Shown in pieces: positions 8,247 through 16,672 of a DNA stretch of 40,358 nucleotides (position 1 is the first letter of the stretch; each line of letters opens with the position of its first letter). The notes below the pieces were generated by a model that saw only the letters and a list, made by a program, of their open reading frames with translations, did not search any database and had not been told where the DNA came from. Where the stretch lies: the NCBI GenBank assembly GCA_947624025.1, contig CANQIJ010000003.1, forward strand, positions 1 to 40,358. The letters are read 5' to 3'. The stretch is from an uncultured Lachnospiraceae bacterium (GTDB lineage: Bacteria > Bacillota > Clostridia > Lachnospirales > Lachnospiraceae). The position numbers and the translations under genes were made by a program.

Positions 8247-9092
8247 TCATCCTATCGTCCGCGTTACATGCCTGTTCACATGGCAGCACAGATTGACCGC
8301 CACGGGAAGCCCCGCGATATGCGTCGGATAGGTATTGATATTGACGGCCAGCGCCGTTGTCGTGCCGCCCAGACCGCCCGGACCGATCCCAGTCCTGTTG
8401 ATACGGGACAGCAGCTCTTCCTCCAATTCTTTCACATAGGGAATGTCGGAACGCATATTGACCGGTCTGGTCAACGCCTTCTTGGCTATCAGCGCGCATT
8501 TCTCAAAGGTGCCGCCTATGCCCACGCCGACCACCAGCGGCGGACAGGCATTCGGGCCCGCCTCCTTCACCGCCGTAAGGATCGCATTCTTAACGCCCTC
8601 GATACCGTCCGCAGGCTTCAGCATAAAGATCCTGCTCATGTTCTCGCTGCCAAAGCCCTTCGGCGCCACGGTGATCTTAAGCCCGTCGCCGGCAACGATT
8701 TCATAATGTATGACCGCCGGCGTATTATCCTTTGTATTTTCCCGGATCAGCGGATCGCCGACCACGGACTTCCTGAGATAGCCTTCCGTATATCCCTGTC
8801 TGACTCCTTCGTTGACGGCATCCTCCAGCGAGCCGCCCGTGATATGCACATCCTGCCCGATCTCAAGAAAGATCACCGCCATACCGGTATCCTGGCAGAT
8901 CGGTATCATATCCTCTCCCGCTATCTTAAGATTATCCTGCAGCTGCCCCAGGATCTGTCTTCCCAAAGGCGATTCCTCCCGGCTGACGGCATTCCTCATG
9001 GCCGTCTCCATATCCTTTGCCAGAAAATGATTCGCCTCGATGCACATTTCCTTAATGTTACGCGTGATGTCCGCCGCTTCTATCGTCCGCAT
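8247..9092 (-). CDS. Fe-S-dependent (class I) fumarate hydratase, alpha subunit
   Basis: PICQDTGMAVIFLEIGQDV, APKGFGSENMSRIFMLKPADG, ACPPLVVGVGIGGTFEKCALIAKKAL. Confidence 0.93.
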   Translation of the reverse strand: MRTIEAADITRNIKEMCIEANHFLAKDMETAMRNAVSREESPLGRQILGQLQDNLKIAGEDMIPICQDTGMAVIFLEIGQDVHITGGSLEDAVNEGVRQGYTEGYLRKSVVGDPLIRENTKDNTPAVIHYEIVAGDGLKITVAPKGFGSENMSRIFMLKPADGIEGVKNAILTAVKEAGPNACPPLVVGVGIGGTFEKCALIAKKALTRPVNMRSDIPYVKELEEELLSRINRTGIGPGGLGGTTTALAVNINTYPTHIAGLPVAVNLCCHVNRHVTRTIG

Positions 9093-9148
9093 CTGTCCGT
9101 TTATCCTTTCCGGGCAGCCCCTCCTGTACCGTCTGCCATCGATCAGCC

Positions 9149-9562
9149 TCAGCCCGTGATCTTATTTTTGATATCCTCCAGCTCTTCCTGTGAGACCTCT
9201 CTGGGCTTCCACCCTATTTTCTGCCCGTCCGCCGGATACCGGGGAATAATATGCATATGAAAATGGAAAACCGTCTGCCCCGCCAGCTCTCCGTTATTCT
9301 GTACAAGGTTCAGCCCCTCACAGCCGAGCCGGTCTTTCATCAGTCCCGCCATCCTTTGGGCCAGCTGCATGACTTCGCCAGCCGTCTCCTTAGGAAGCTC
9401 GAACAGATCCGCATAGTGCTCCTTGGGAAGGATCAGCGCATGTCCGTTCGTGGCCGGTCCCAGGTCCAGAATCACACGGAACTTTTCGTCTTCATAAAGT
9501 GTCTTGGAGGGAATCTCCCCGTTTGCGATCCTGCAAAAAATACAATTTTCTTCTCTCATCAT
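9149..9562 (-). CDS. HIT family protein
   Basis: CIFCRIANGEIPSKTLYEDEKF...GHALILPKEHYADLFEL...GQTVFHFHMHIIPRY (HxHxH motif). Confidence 0.95.
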   Translation of the reverse strand: MMREENCIFCRIANGEIPSKTLYEDEKFRVILDLGPATNGHALILPKEHYADLFELPKETAGEVMQLAQRMAGLMKDRLGCEGLNLVQNNGELAGQTVFHFHMHIIPRYPADGQKIGWKPREVSQEELEDIKNKITG

Positions 9563-9598
9563 TATCTCTCCGATCTCCATATTGATAAAAAAACAACA

Positions 9599-10585
9599 TC
9601 ACGCCAATACCTGATCCAGGACACGGAGCGCCTTGAAATCACCCTTCAGCTTCATATCGCCCGCCATAAATGCCGCCTGGAATGTCGTCCTCCCGGCGAT
9701 AATGCCCTGCAGGATCTCTCTCGTTGTCTGCATTTCCACATCGATACGGCTGCCTTCTCCGTAATAGCACTGCAGGTCGCCCCCGTTGACCTCTATGATA
9801 AGCGGGGTCTTTTTCTCTTCCATCACGATCTTATAGTTTCCCGCAAGTCCGGGCTGCGGCTTAAAATGATCGCGGATCTCCTTGATGAACTCGGTGGTAT
9901 CTTCCTTCTCACTGCTGCCCATCATGTCACGGAACATACTTGCCAGCTCCTGGATATCGGCCTTCTGCCTCTGCACATAGGTGTCGTCAGACACATACTG
10001 GGACAGCTGTTCCGACTCCTGCGGCGTAAAATTGATATTTTTGGTGATAGCGATCTTCTGCTTGACCGCCTGGTTACTTGTCGGAAGACAGGCCGTTTTC
10101 TGATTGATCGAGCGGTACAGGTTCTCCGCCTTTTTTTCTATGATGCGGATATATTCCTCGTTTTCCTCCAGGATCGCCGTATCCGCTATATAACCGCAAA
10201 TACCCTCACAGGGAAGCCCACCCAGTATTTCCCACGCCGTTGTCAGATTCAGCTTGCCGTCACGCTCGCCGTATGTGGTTGACATAACAACCGGGAGCAT
10301 ATAGATCTGACTGATCCTCTCTTTATCTCCATACAGCCAGCAGGAGTCAAGAAACTGCTGCATATACCCGCCGATCCCGTACCACTCTACCGTAGTCGCA
10401 AGGATAACGCCGTCAGCGCTTTTAAGGCTCTGCGGCAGCGTTGTGATACTGCTTTTGAGTTCATACAGCTGAAACTGCTCGACCGTGACTCGAAGCTCCT
10501 CCAGCACTTCCTTCATCTTATTGATGACAAAAAGTGTCGGATCGTCCATCAATCCTCTTCCGCCGTAATAGATGTTGATCTTCAT
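9599..10585 (-). CDS. Flavodoxin-like/FMN reductase domain fused to an SCP2 sterol-transfer-like domain
   Basis: N-terminus INIYYGGRGLMDDPTLFVINKMKEVLEE...ADGVILATTVEWYGIGGYMQQFLDSCW; C-terminus GNYKIVMEEKKTPLIIEVNGGDLQCYYGEG...AGRTTFQAAFMAGDMKLKGDFKAL (SCP2-like). Confidence 0.75.
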   Translation of the reverse strand: MKINIYYGGRGLMDDPTLFVINKMKEVLEELRVTVEQFQLYELKSSITTLPQSLKSADGVILATTVEWYGIGGYMQQFLDSCWLYGDKERISQIYMLPVVMSTTYGERDGKLNLTTAWEILGGLPCEGICGYIADTAILEENEEYIRIIEKKAENLYRSINQKTACLPTSNQAVKQKIAITKNINFTPQESEQLSQYVSDDTYVQRQKADIQELASMFRDMMGSSEKEDTTEFIKEIRDHFKPQPGLAGNYKIVMEEKKTPLIIEVNGGDLQCYYGEGSRIDVEMQTTREILQGIIAGRTTFQAAFMAGDMKLKGDFKALRVLDQVLA

Positions 10586-10593
10586 CGCTGCGT

Positions 10594-11691
10594 CTATCCT
10601 TTCTTAATCTTGAGCCGGGGCTTAAGAAGCATCAGGAGCGCCGTCACGGCAAACCCCGTAAGAACGCCTCCAATATGCGCCGCATTGTTTATATTGGTGG
10701 ACGTCAGTCCGCAATAAAGGGAGAAAACGATCACAAATGCAAGCCTTCCCGCCGTTATATATTCCGCTTTCCCACGATTTATGAGCGCCAGGAGAAACAA
10801 CGCGCCCTCTATGCCAAAAACCGCCCCGCTGGCGCCGAGGCTGTAAACCCCGCTGCCGGACTGCGGATACCTGTTGAGATCTTCAAGCAGAAGATCATAT
10901 CCCAGGGAAAAGACATTTCCCATGAAACCTGAGCAAAAATAAATCACGGCATACGAAATGTGCCCGGCTTTCTTCTCCACGATCTCACCGATATAGTACA
11001 AAACGATCATATTGCTGAAAAGATGCTGCACGTCCGCATGTAAGAACATGGACGTGATCATACGGTAGTATGCCCTGTGCTCTGTGATCTCAGACAATCC
11101 AAGCATACCTTTATTATATAACAATTCCCCCGTAAATGTACATATCAGAAATATCACCACATTTACCGCCACAAGACTGATGTTGACCCACGGCATTCTG
11201 AGAAGCCGCTCCTTATCCCATCTGCGCTGCCCGGATACCGCCCGGTCTGCGGACTGCGCCTGCGCATCATCCTCATATAGCGGCAGCTGAGTCAGAAAAT
11301 CTTCCAGAACAGCCTTCCACCCATAAAAATCCGGCACCTGATTCTCATACACGACAAGCCTGTCATTGTCCGTATCGATCACCCAGCAAAAGGCGTCACC
11401 GGCGCACAATATCCTGCCCGTCTGCCCGTCGGCACCCAGGACCAGGGAAAGCATATGGATATTCTCCGCTCCCCTTGCGCTAAAAAACTCTCTGCCCTTC
11501 TCTTTCATGTGCGCATACTGATCCTCCGAAATATAGATCCCCTTTCGGCAGTCAATGACAAACAGGACCGTAACGGCCTGACTCTCATTACGAAAGTAAA
11601 ACGCATATTCCGGAAGATTTGTAGCGATCTTATCATATCCGGCCGTGTAAAACAACCGCTCCAGCTGCCCCAGTTCCATGATCGACTCCAA
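10594..11691 (-). CDS. Rhomboid family intramembrane serine protease with N-terminal soluble domain
   Basis: MITSMFLHADVQHLFSNMIVLYYIGEIVE, SLGASGAVFGIEGALF (catalytic GxSG), NNAAHIGGVLTGF (catalytic His). Confidence 0.92.
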   Translation of the reverse strand: MESIMELGQLERLFYTAGYDKIATNLPEYAFYFRNESQAVTVLFVIDCRKGIYISEDQYAHMKEKGREFFSARGAENIHMLSLVLGADGQTGRILCAGDAFCWVIDTDNDRLVVYENQVPDFYGWKAVLEDFLTQLPLYEDDAQAQSADRAVSGQRRWDKERLLRMPWVNISLVAVNVVIFLICTFTGELLYNKGMLGLSEITEHRAYYRMITSMFLHADVQHLFSNMIVLYYIGEIVEKKAGHISYAVIYFCSGFMGNVFSLGYDLLLEDLNRYPQSGSGVYSLGASGAVFGIEGALFLLALINRGKAEYITAGRLAFVIVFSLYCGLTSTNINNAAHIGGVLTGFAVTALLMLLKPRLKIKKG

Positions 11692-11733
11692 ATAGCATTC
11701 ACCAAATCATCTATTTGAGGTTATCATATTTCG

Positions 11734-13143
11734 CTAGCGATAGCAATAATTAAGGCTCCCAAATCTGATCTCGTCGCCCGGCTCTATCTCAACCGTCTCC
11801 TGCGGCTGCATACGCAGTCCGTTTTTATAGGTGCCGTTCGTGGAATTCATGTCCGTAAGCAGGAGTTTATCGCCCTCCTTGTCGAATCTGGCGTGAATCC
11901 GGCTTACCGATGCATCCGAAAGAACAAAATCAACGCAGCCGGCCATCTTGCCGACCGTACACGGAAACGTCTGCAGATCGATATGTTTTTTGTTCTTTCT
12001 GTCCATGGCATACAGCTTATATTCTACTATATCTCTTCCGTCAAAAAATACCGTATTGCCGTAAGGCGCCGGCTCACGTTCCGCCCTCTTTAACACCGGC
12101 GGGTTTTTGTCGATCACCCGGTCAAGCGGCGGCAGAGCCTCATACTCCGTATAGGCAGGAGCCTGCACCTTCCCCGGTTCTCTGTACGGCTCCCGGTCAA
12201 AATAACGCTGGGGATCCCATTCACCGGGCCGGGCGGACACCGCCGATGCGTCCCCCTCCTGTGCCGCAGCCTTTTTTCGCCTGCCGCCCGCAAAAATTCC
12301 CACCAGACAGAACAAAAGACAGGCGCCCATCGCCGCTGCCGCTCCGTACAGCACGAGCCTCTCCTGCTGCGTCAGCTCATACAGGGTACAAACCGCCGCC
12401 GCGCCCGCTATCCCCAGAACCGACAGGATCGCAAATATCGGGTAAAACAGATTCCTGCCGGAGGAATGCCCGGCCTTGGGCGGATCGGCATCCGGCTGCT
12501 CCTGCATGACATCAAAAAACTCCGCCGTATCCGCCGCAGGCATCTTTCGCTCCACCGGGTCAAAGGACGCCACAGGAGCCTCAACGACGGCTTCCTCTTC
12601 GTCTTCTTCAAGGATCCTGAGCGCTTCCTCTAAAGAAAAGAATCTTTCCTCCGCGATCTCACAGATCCGATATATGTTGTCCGCAAGCTTCCGGTCTTCG
12701 GTATCGATATGCTCCAGGAGAAATTCTACCAACGGTTTGTAAAGACCCGTATCGGCGGCATCATAGTCAGGATAATACAGCCCGATGTATTTTCTGTTCG
12801 TCAGATCGTAATAGATATGCTCCGGCAAAAGAAGCAGCCCCGCTTCATCCATAAAATATCCCGACAGGGTTTCGCGGATCCTGCAAAGTCCCAGCAGCAC
12901 ATCCTTTACCTCCCCGTAGGACATCTTTTTACTCCGATACATATTCGCAAGCGTGGTGCGTGAGCTGATATCGTAATAGTAATATGCCGCACCGTTGATA
13001 TGCCGCACGGAGCATGCCAGGATATCCGGGATCTTACCGGATGTCAGGATCTTATACCCATAGCTGTCCGCACTCTCCCGGCGTTCGCACCGCAGTATCA
13101 TATAATTATGTCCGTAGTCTCTGTAATATTTTATCTCCAGCAT
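11734..13143 (-). CDS. DUF6382-like N-terminal domain, TM pair, and C-terminal FHA domain
   Basis: FHA core CVDFVLSDASVSRIHARFDKEGDKLLLTDMNSTNGTYKNGLRMQPQETVEIEPGDEIRFGSLNYCY. Confidence 0.88.
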   Translation of the reverse strand: MLEIKYYRDYGHNYMILRCERRESADSYGYKILTSGKIPDILACSVRHINGAAYYYYDISSRTTLANMYRSKKMSYGEVKDVLLGLCRIRETLSGYFMDEAGLLLLPEHIYYDLTNRKYIGLYYPDYDAADTGLYKPLVEFLLEHIDTEDRKLADNIYRICEIAEERFFSLEEALRILEEDEEEAVVEAPVASFDPVERKMPAADTAEFFDVMQEQPDADPPKAGHSSGRNLFYPIFAILSVLGIAGAAAVCTLYELTQQERLVLYGAAAAMGACLLFCLVGIFAGGRRKKAAAQEGDASAVSARPGEWDPQRYFDREPYREPGKVQAPAYTEYEALPPLDRVIDKNPPVLKRAEREPAPYGNTVFFDGRDIVEYKLYAMDRKNKKHIDLQTFPCTVGKMAGCVDFVLSDASVSRIHARFDKEGDKLLLTDMNSTNGTYKNGLRMQPQETVEIEPGDEIRFGSLNYCYR

Positions 13144-13159
13144 ATCCCTGTCCTTCCCT

Positions 13160-13603
13160 TCAATTCACAATGTTTCCCAGCCATCTGCTCTTACGTATCA
13201 CACGCGTCGGATTGATGATCTGCGCCCTCGCCCTCGTACGGATAAGCCAGCCTTTTTTGTCGTGCATCGTAAACAGCGACCGTATCGGTACCTTCACCTG
13301 GCATTCTCCCGTGACGTCGGTGGTATTTCCATGCCTGTCCACACTGCCGTGAACCTCGCCCGCAGCGAAATATTTGCTTCCGAATTGTTCCTTCATATGA
13401 GCATTGATATAAGGAACGACGTTATCCTCGTTCTTTTGGATGCTGCCCCGGAAACACACTGCATAAGCATCCTGAAACAGGATACATTTATCATACGAAT
13501 AGAATGACAGATAGATCAGGAACACAAAAATAAAAACCGTCCATGTGATGATAAAGGTGGCTTCCACCGTCATATAGCCCCCTGATTTTTTCTTTACAAG
13601 AAT
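13160..13603 (-). CDS. TadE-like pseudopilin; probable AUU start at 13603
   Basis: Predicted (M)LVKKKSGG|YMTVEATFIITWTVFIFVFLIYLSFYSYDKC; type IV prepilin G|xxxxE motif. The longer ORF to 14041 is an artefact overlapping the peptidase gene. Confidence 0.75.
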   Translation of the reverse strand: MLVKKKSGGYMTVEATFIITWTVFIFVFLIYLSFYSYDKCILFQDAYAVCFRGSIQKNEDNVVPYINAHMKEQFGSKYFAAGEVHGSVDRHGNTTDVTGECQVKVPIRSLFTMHDKKGWLIRTRARAQIINPTRVIRKSRWLGNIVN

Positions 13604-14016
13604 ACGATCACCCCCATACCCAATAATAGAAACGGTGCAAAAGGCACCTGCCTGTCTTTTGATATTTTCCTTGCCGCCAGCAGCACCAGCGCAGCAACCG
13701 ACTCTGAGAACAGTCCGGCCAGCAGGATCAAAAAGCACCTCCAAAGATCCGTATACAGCCCTATCATGATCAGCATCCATCCATCGCCATAGCCGACCTT
13801 TTCGCCCGTGACAAGGCTGATGAGCCAAAACACCAGACCGGGGATCACCGACAGACCTACAGACAATACAGACCATTCCCCGTATGCGCCCTGCACACGC
13901 AACAGAACCGCCAGCGCCATTCCGACCCATACTACGACAAGCGGGATCTTCTTCTCCCTCACATCGTATCCCGCGCAGACTGCCAGAAAAAGCAGCGGAA
14001 GCAGATCTAGCCACAT
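13594..14016 (-). CDS. A24-family prepilin peptidase (TadV/CpaA-like), second copy in the operon
   Basis: CAGYDVREKKIPLVVVW and KVGYGDGWMLIMIGLY (two catalytic Asp motifs); RBS GGGGGAGGTGCTCTAA before the ATG. Confidence 0.85.
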   Translation of the reverse strand: MWLDLLPLLFLAVCAGYDVREKKIPLVVVWVGMALAVLLRVQGAYGEWSVLSVGLSVIPGLVFWLISLVTGEKVGYGDGWMLIMIGLYTDLWRCFLILLAGLFSESVAALVLLAARKISKDRQVPFAPFLLLGMGVIVFL

Positions 14017-14954
14017 TTAGAGCACCTCCCCCTTGCGCCAACCTGCGACAGCGGCACCGTATAGATCGTCCGCTTCAGGCCCGGACAACTGATGCTGTTA
14101 TGATAGCGGCTGCCTTCCCCTGTAATATAGACCTGGCCTGATCCTATCCCCGCGCCGCATATCTCACAGGCGTAATATCTTCCGCCCGAGCCGTTCCGTC
14201 TGTCCTCCACGATGATCGCCGGCACGGATTCCACAGAAGGGTTCAGATAGGTACAGTTGCGGTCGGTATGATATACCGTTCCCGTCTCGGTGATGTACAC
14301 CATCGGGTCCTCCATCTGCGGATCGCTGACATACTGCGTCACATCGTATCCCGTCCACGCCCTGCCGTAATAGCGCTGTGACATGGTAAATCCGCCAAAA
14401 CTCATGATATCGACAAAGGGTCTGACCTTATAAGTAATATTCAGGTCGATAACGTCTCCGTCGCCCATAACGGAGGAACCTGCAAACGATAAGCCTGATG
14501 TGCCGCCCGAAACGCAGGACTGCTCCAGATAATCTCTTCCCACATACTCTAAGATCTGTCCTCTCGCATACAGCTCGGTCATTGCCACACCCGCAAGAGA
14601 GTCCGGCAGAACACTTCCCGCCGTATGCTCGTATACATATCCCGCAAAAGCCATCTTATTGCCTGTCTGGTGCAAAGCCGAGTTGATCCTGCTCTGCGTA
14701 CCGATGATACTGACTGAATAGAGAATGTTAATGACGGCAAACAGGAAAAAAGGGAGAACAAACGCGGCCTCCAGGGTCATAGAGCCCTTCGTGCGCACCG
14801 AGCATATGCCTCGCAAGATGCTATAAGATACCCTCTTTATCGATCTGCAGGAAAAAAGAATTGATTGACTACCTTGAATGGTATCAAGATATGCCCGGAG
14901 AGAATGTGCTGTCGATTTTCTAGGATAAAGCCGTACCGATCGTAAAAAGGGCAT
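14007..14954 (-). CDS. TadE-like pseudopilin with two C-terminal His/Cys modules
   Basis: RTKG|SMTLEAAFVLPFFLFAVINILYSV prepilin motif; RBS GGGAGGTGATACAAG before ATG 14954; C-terminal tandem YH..C..L...CxxCG modules. Confidence 0.8.
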   Translation of the reverse strand: MPFLRSVRLYPRKSTAHSLRAYLDTIQGSQSILFSCRSIKRVSYSILRGICSVRTKGSMTLEAAFVLPFFLFAVINILYSVSIIGTQSRINSALHQTGNKMAFAGYVYEHTAGSVLPDSLAGVAMTELYARGQILEYVGRDYLEQSCVSGGTSGLSFAGSSVMGDGDVIDLNITYKVRPFVDIMSFGGFTMSQRYYGRAWTGYDVTQYVSDPQMEDPMVYITETGTVYHTDRNCTYLNPSVESVPAIIVEDRRNGSGGRYYACEICGAGIGSGQVYITGEGSRYHNSISCPGLKRTIYTVPLSQVGARGRCSKCG

Positions 14955-14972
14955 CTTGTATCACCTCCCAAC

Positions 14973-16409
14973 TTAATAATATCCATAACATCTGCTCAGC
15001 TCACAGGAATAACCGAAACCGCTTGCCACGGACAGGTCAGCCGTATAAGTGTCAAAGCACGCATCCATTCGGAATCTGGCATTACCCGCCGTCCTGCGGA
15101 TGTCCATCTCCATGATGTCCATCGCGCGAAACGTCCTGACGTTCGGGTCTTCAAGAAACAGCATGATCCCGAGATACTCCTGATAATTCAGTCCTCTGCC
15201 TCCCCCGTCCTGGGAAAGGCTTCCTCTGACATTTTCAATACTGTGGATCCCTGTCTTCCAATCCGCCGAAGTTTTGATGATCGGCACCCTTCCTCCCGAA
15301 AGGAGCGTCTTAACATCCTGAAGGCTCTCTACATACGCCCACGCAAACAGTATGGTGTACTTTACGGGTTCTGCCAGCTCAGGGCAAAGGCATACCGCCG
15401 TCAGTGCCAGCGCCATAGCCTGTGCCTCGGCGATCTTGGCGCTGTCCGTCAGAATATAGAGTACATTTGCCGCCTCACGCCACCTGAGCAGCCTTTTGGC
15501 GACATATTCCAGATTTTTCCAGTCCGTGTCTTCTCCCGCCACAATATATTCCATCTGATACTGCAGCAGAGATTCCTCTTTTTCTTTGCCGTAATATCCG
15601 CATTTCTCGAACAGATACGCCTGAAACACCAGCTCGTTCGGCTCTGCCGATACCTCCACAGCTTCCCGGCATATGCCTGTTCCCCGCTGAAGCAGGCGAT
15701 GTGAAATATAGTCTGACGGCGATATCTTTACCGCGGATACCTGCGAGGGATCATCCAGCACCAGGTTTAGCACACCGCTGCTTCGCGTAGCATTCGCGGC
15801 ATCTGCCGGATTATTTAGCGGCACTTCCTCAAATACTCCCTCCTCCACTTCCTGCTGCGGTAAACCGATCTCTTCGATCTGTGCCTCATAACCCCGGCGT
15901 TGTGCCTGAACATCTCTCGTCTCCAGTCCGTAGCTTGCCAACTCCGAAGCTCCCAGCCCGGCTTTTTCTATAACGGCCCCGAGCGGATAATCCGCCATGT
16001 AGTCCGCGACCTGTCTCTTAAGCACACTGCCGCCGTCGTCCGATGCAACAGAATACTGATCGATATGTACGCGGCCCGTATTCATCGCCAGAAAATCTTT
16101 GACCCTGCCGTATCCTGATCCCTTATTTTGTGGCTGCAGATTTTTCTGCATATAGCTTTTCAAGTGCGCTTCTGTGTTACCGATATCCGCAGTATTTCCT
16201 CCGTACGACATATCTACGAACAGCAGATCATACTGTCTGAGCAGTTCTCTGTGATACTCCGCCAGAACGGAATTCATGCTGATATCGGCAACACATTCAA
16301 ATTTCATGCGCACCGCACTGATCCGCGCCCCTTCTATCAGCGTAAAGACAAGTGACAGGATCAGTGTAAGGGATAAGGTCAGGAATACGGTGATATAACC
16401 TTTCCTCAT
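14973..16409 (-). CDS. DUF5702-like Tad-associated pseudopilin (TadG-like)
   Basis: MRKGYITVFLTLSLTLILSLVFTLIEGARISAVRMKFECVADISMNSVLAEYHRELLRQYDLLFVDMSYGG; ATGA overlap with flp. Confidence 0.78.
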   Translation of the reverse strand: MRKGYITVFLTLSLTLILSLVFTLIEGARISAVRMKFECVADISMNSVLAEYHRELLRQYDLLFVDMSYGGNTADIGNTEAHLKSYMQKNLQPQNKGSGYGRVKDFLAMNTGRVHIDQYSVASDDGGSVLKRQVADYMADYPLGAVIEKAGLGASELASYGLETRDVQAQRRGYEAQIEEIGLPQQEVEEGVFEEVPLNNPADAANATRSSGVLNLVLDDPSQVSAVKISPSDYISHRLLQRGTGICREAVEVSAEPNELVFQAYLFEKCGYYGKEKEESLLQYQMEYIVAGEDTDWKNLEYVAKRLLRWREAANVLYILTDSAKIAEAQAMALALTAVCLCPELAEPVKYTILFAWAYVESLQDVKTLLSGGRVPIIKTSADWKTGIHSIENVRGSLSQDGGGRGLNYQEYLGIMLFLEDPNVRTFRAMDIMEMDIRRTAGNARFRMDACFDTYTADLSVASGFGYSCELSRCYGYY

Positions 16410-16642
16410 GACATAACCGTGTTGCTGTCTTTGGTTATCTTTTCAAAAACAGTTTCCACGAGACTGCGGAGCTGTGTCTTGAATATAATGACCAGGCCGA
16501 TCAGTACCACGATGATCAGGATGATCTCGACCGTACCCATGCCCTCTTCTTCCGTCAGAAAAGCATCGAATCCTTTTAAATTCCCCGGTTCTGCTTTTCT
16601 CCCCTTTTCTGTTCTTTTAAAATATTGACTGATCTTATTCAT
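16406..16642 (-). CDS. Flp-type IVb pilin (Flp1-like)
   Basis: LTEEEG|MGTVEIILIIVVLIGLVIIFKTQLRSLVETVFEKI; short, single TM, G|xxxxE processing site. Confidence 0.88.
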   Translation of the reverse strand: MNKISQYFKRTEKGRKAEPGNLKGFDAFLTEEEGMGTVEIILIIVVLIGLVIIFKTQLRSLVETVFEKITKDSNTVMS

Positions 16643-16672
16643 CGTTTTTCCTCCTTTTTCGATAAAATATAG

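Noticed and set aside
8268-10282. Long plus-strand ORFs (330 aa, 343 aa) over the fumarase, HIT and SCP2 genes
   Set aside because: Antisense to strongly supported conserved proteins; no motifs or RBS.
13604-14041. N-terminal ~146 aa of the 293-aa ORF 13160..14041
   Set aside because: Overlaps the prepilin peptidase in another frame with no domain; the TadE coding part begins near 13603.
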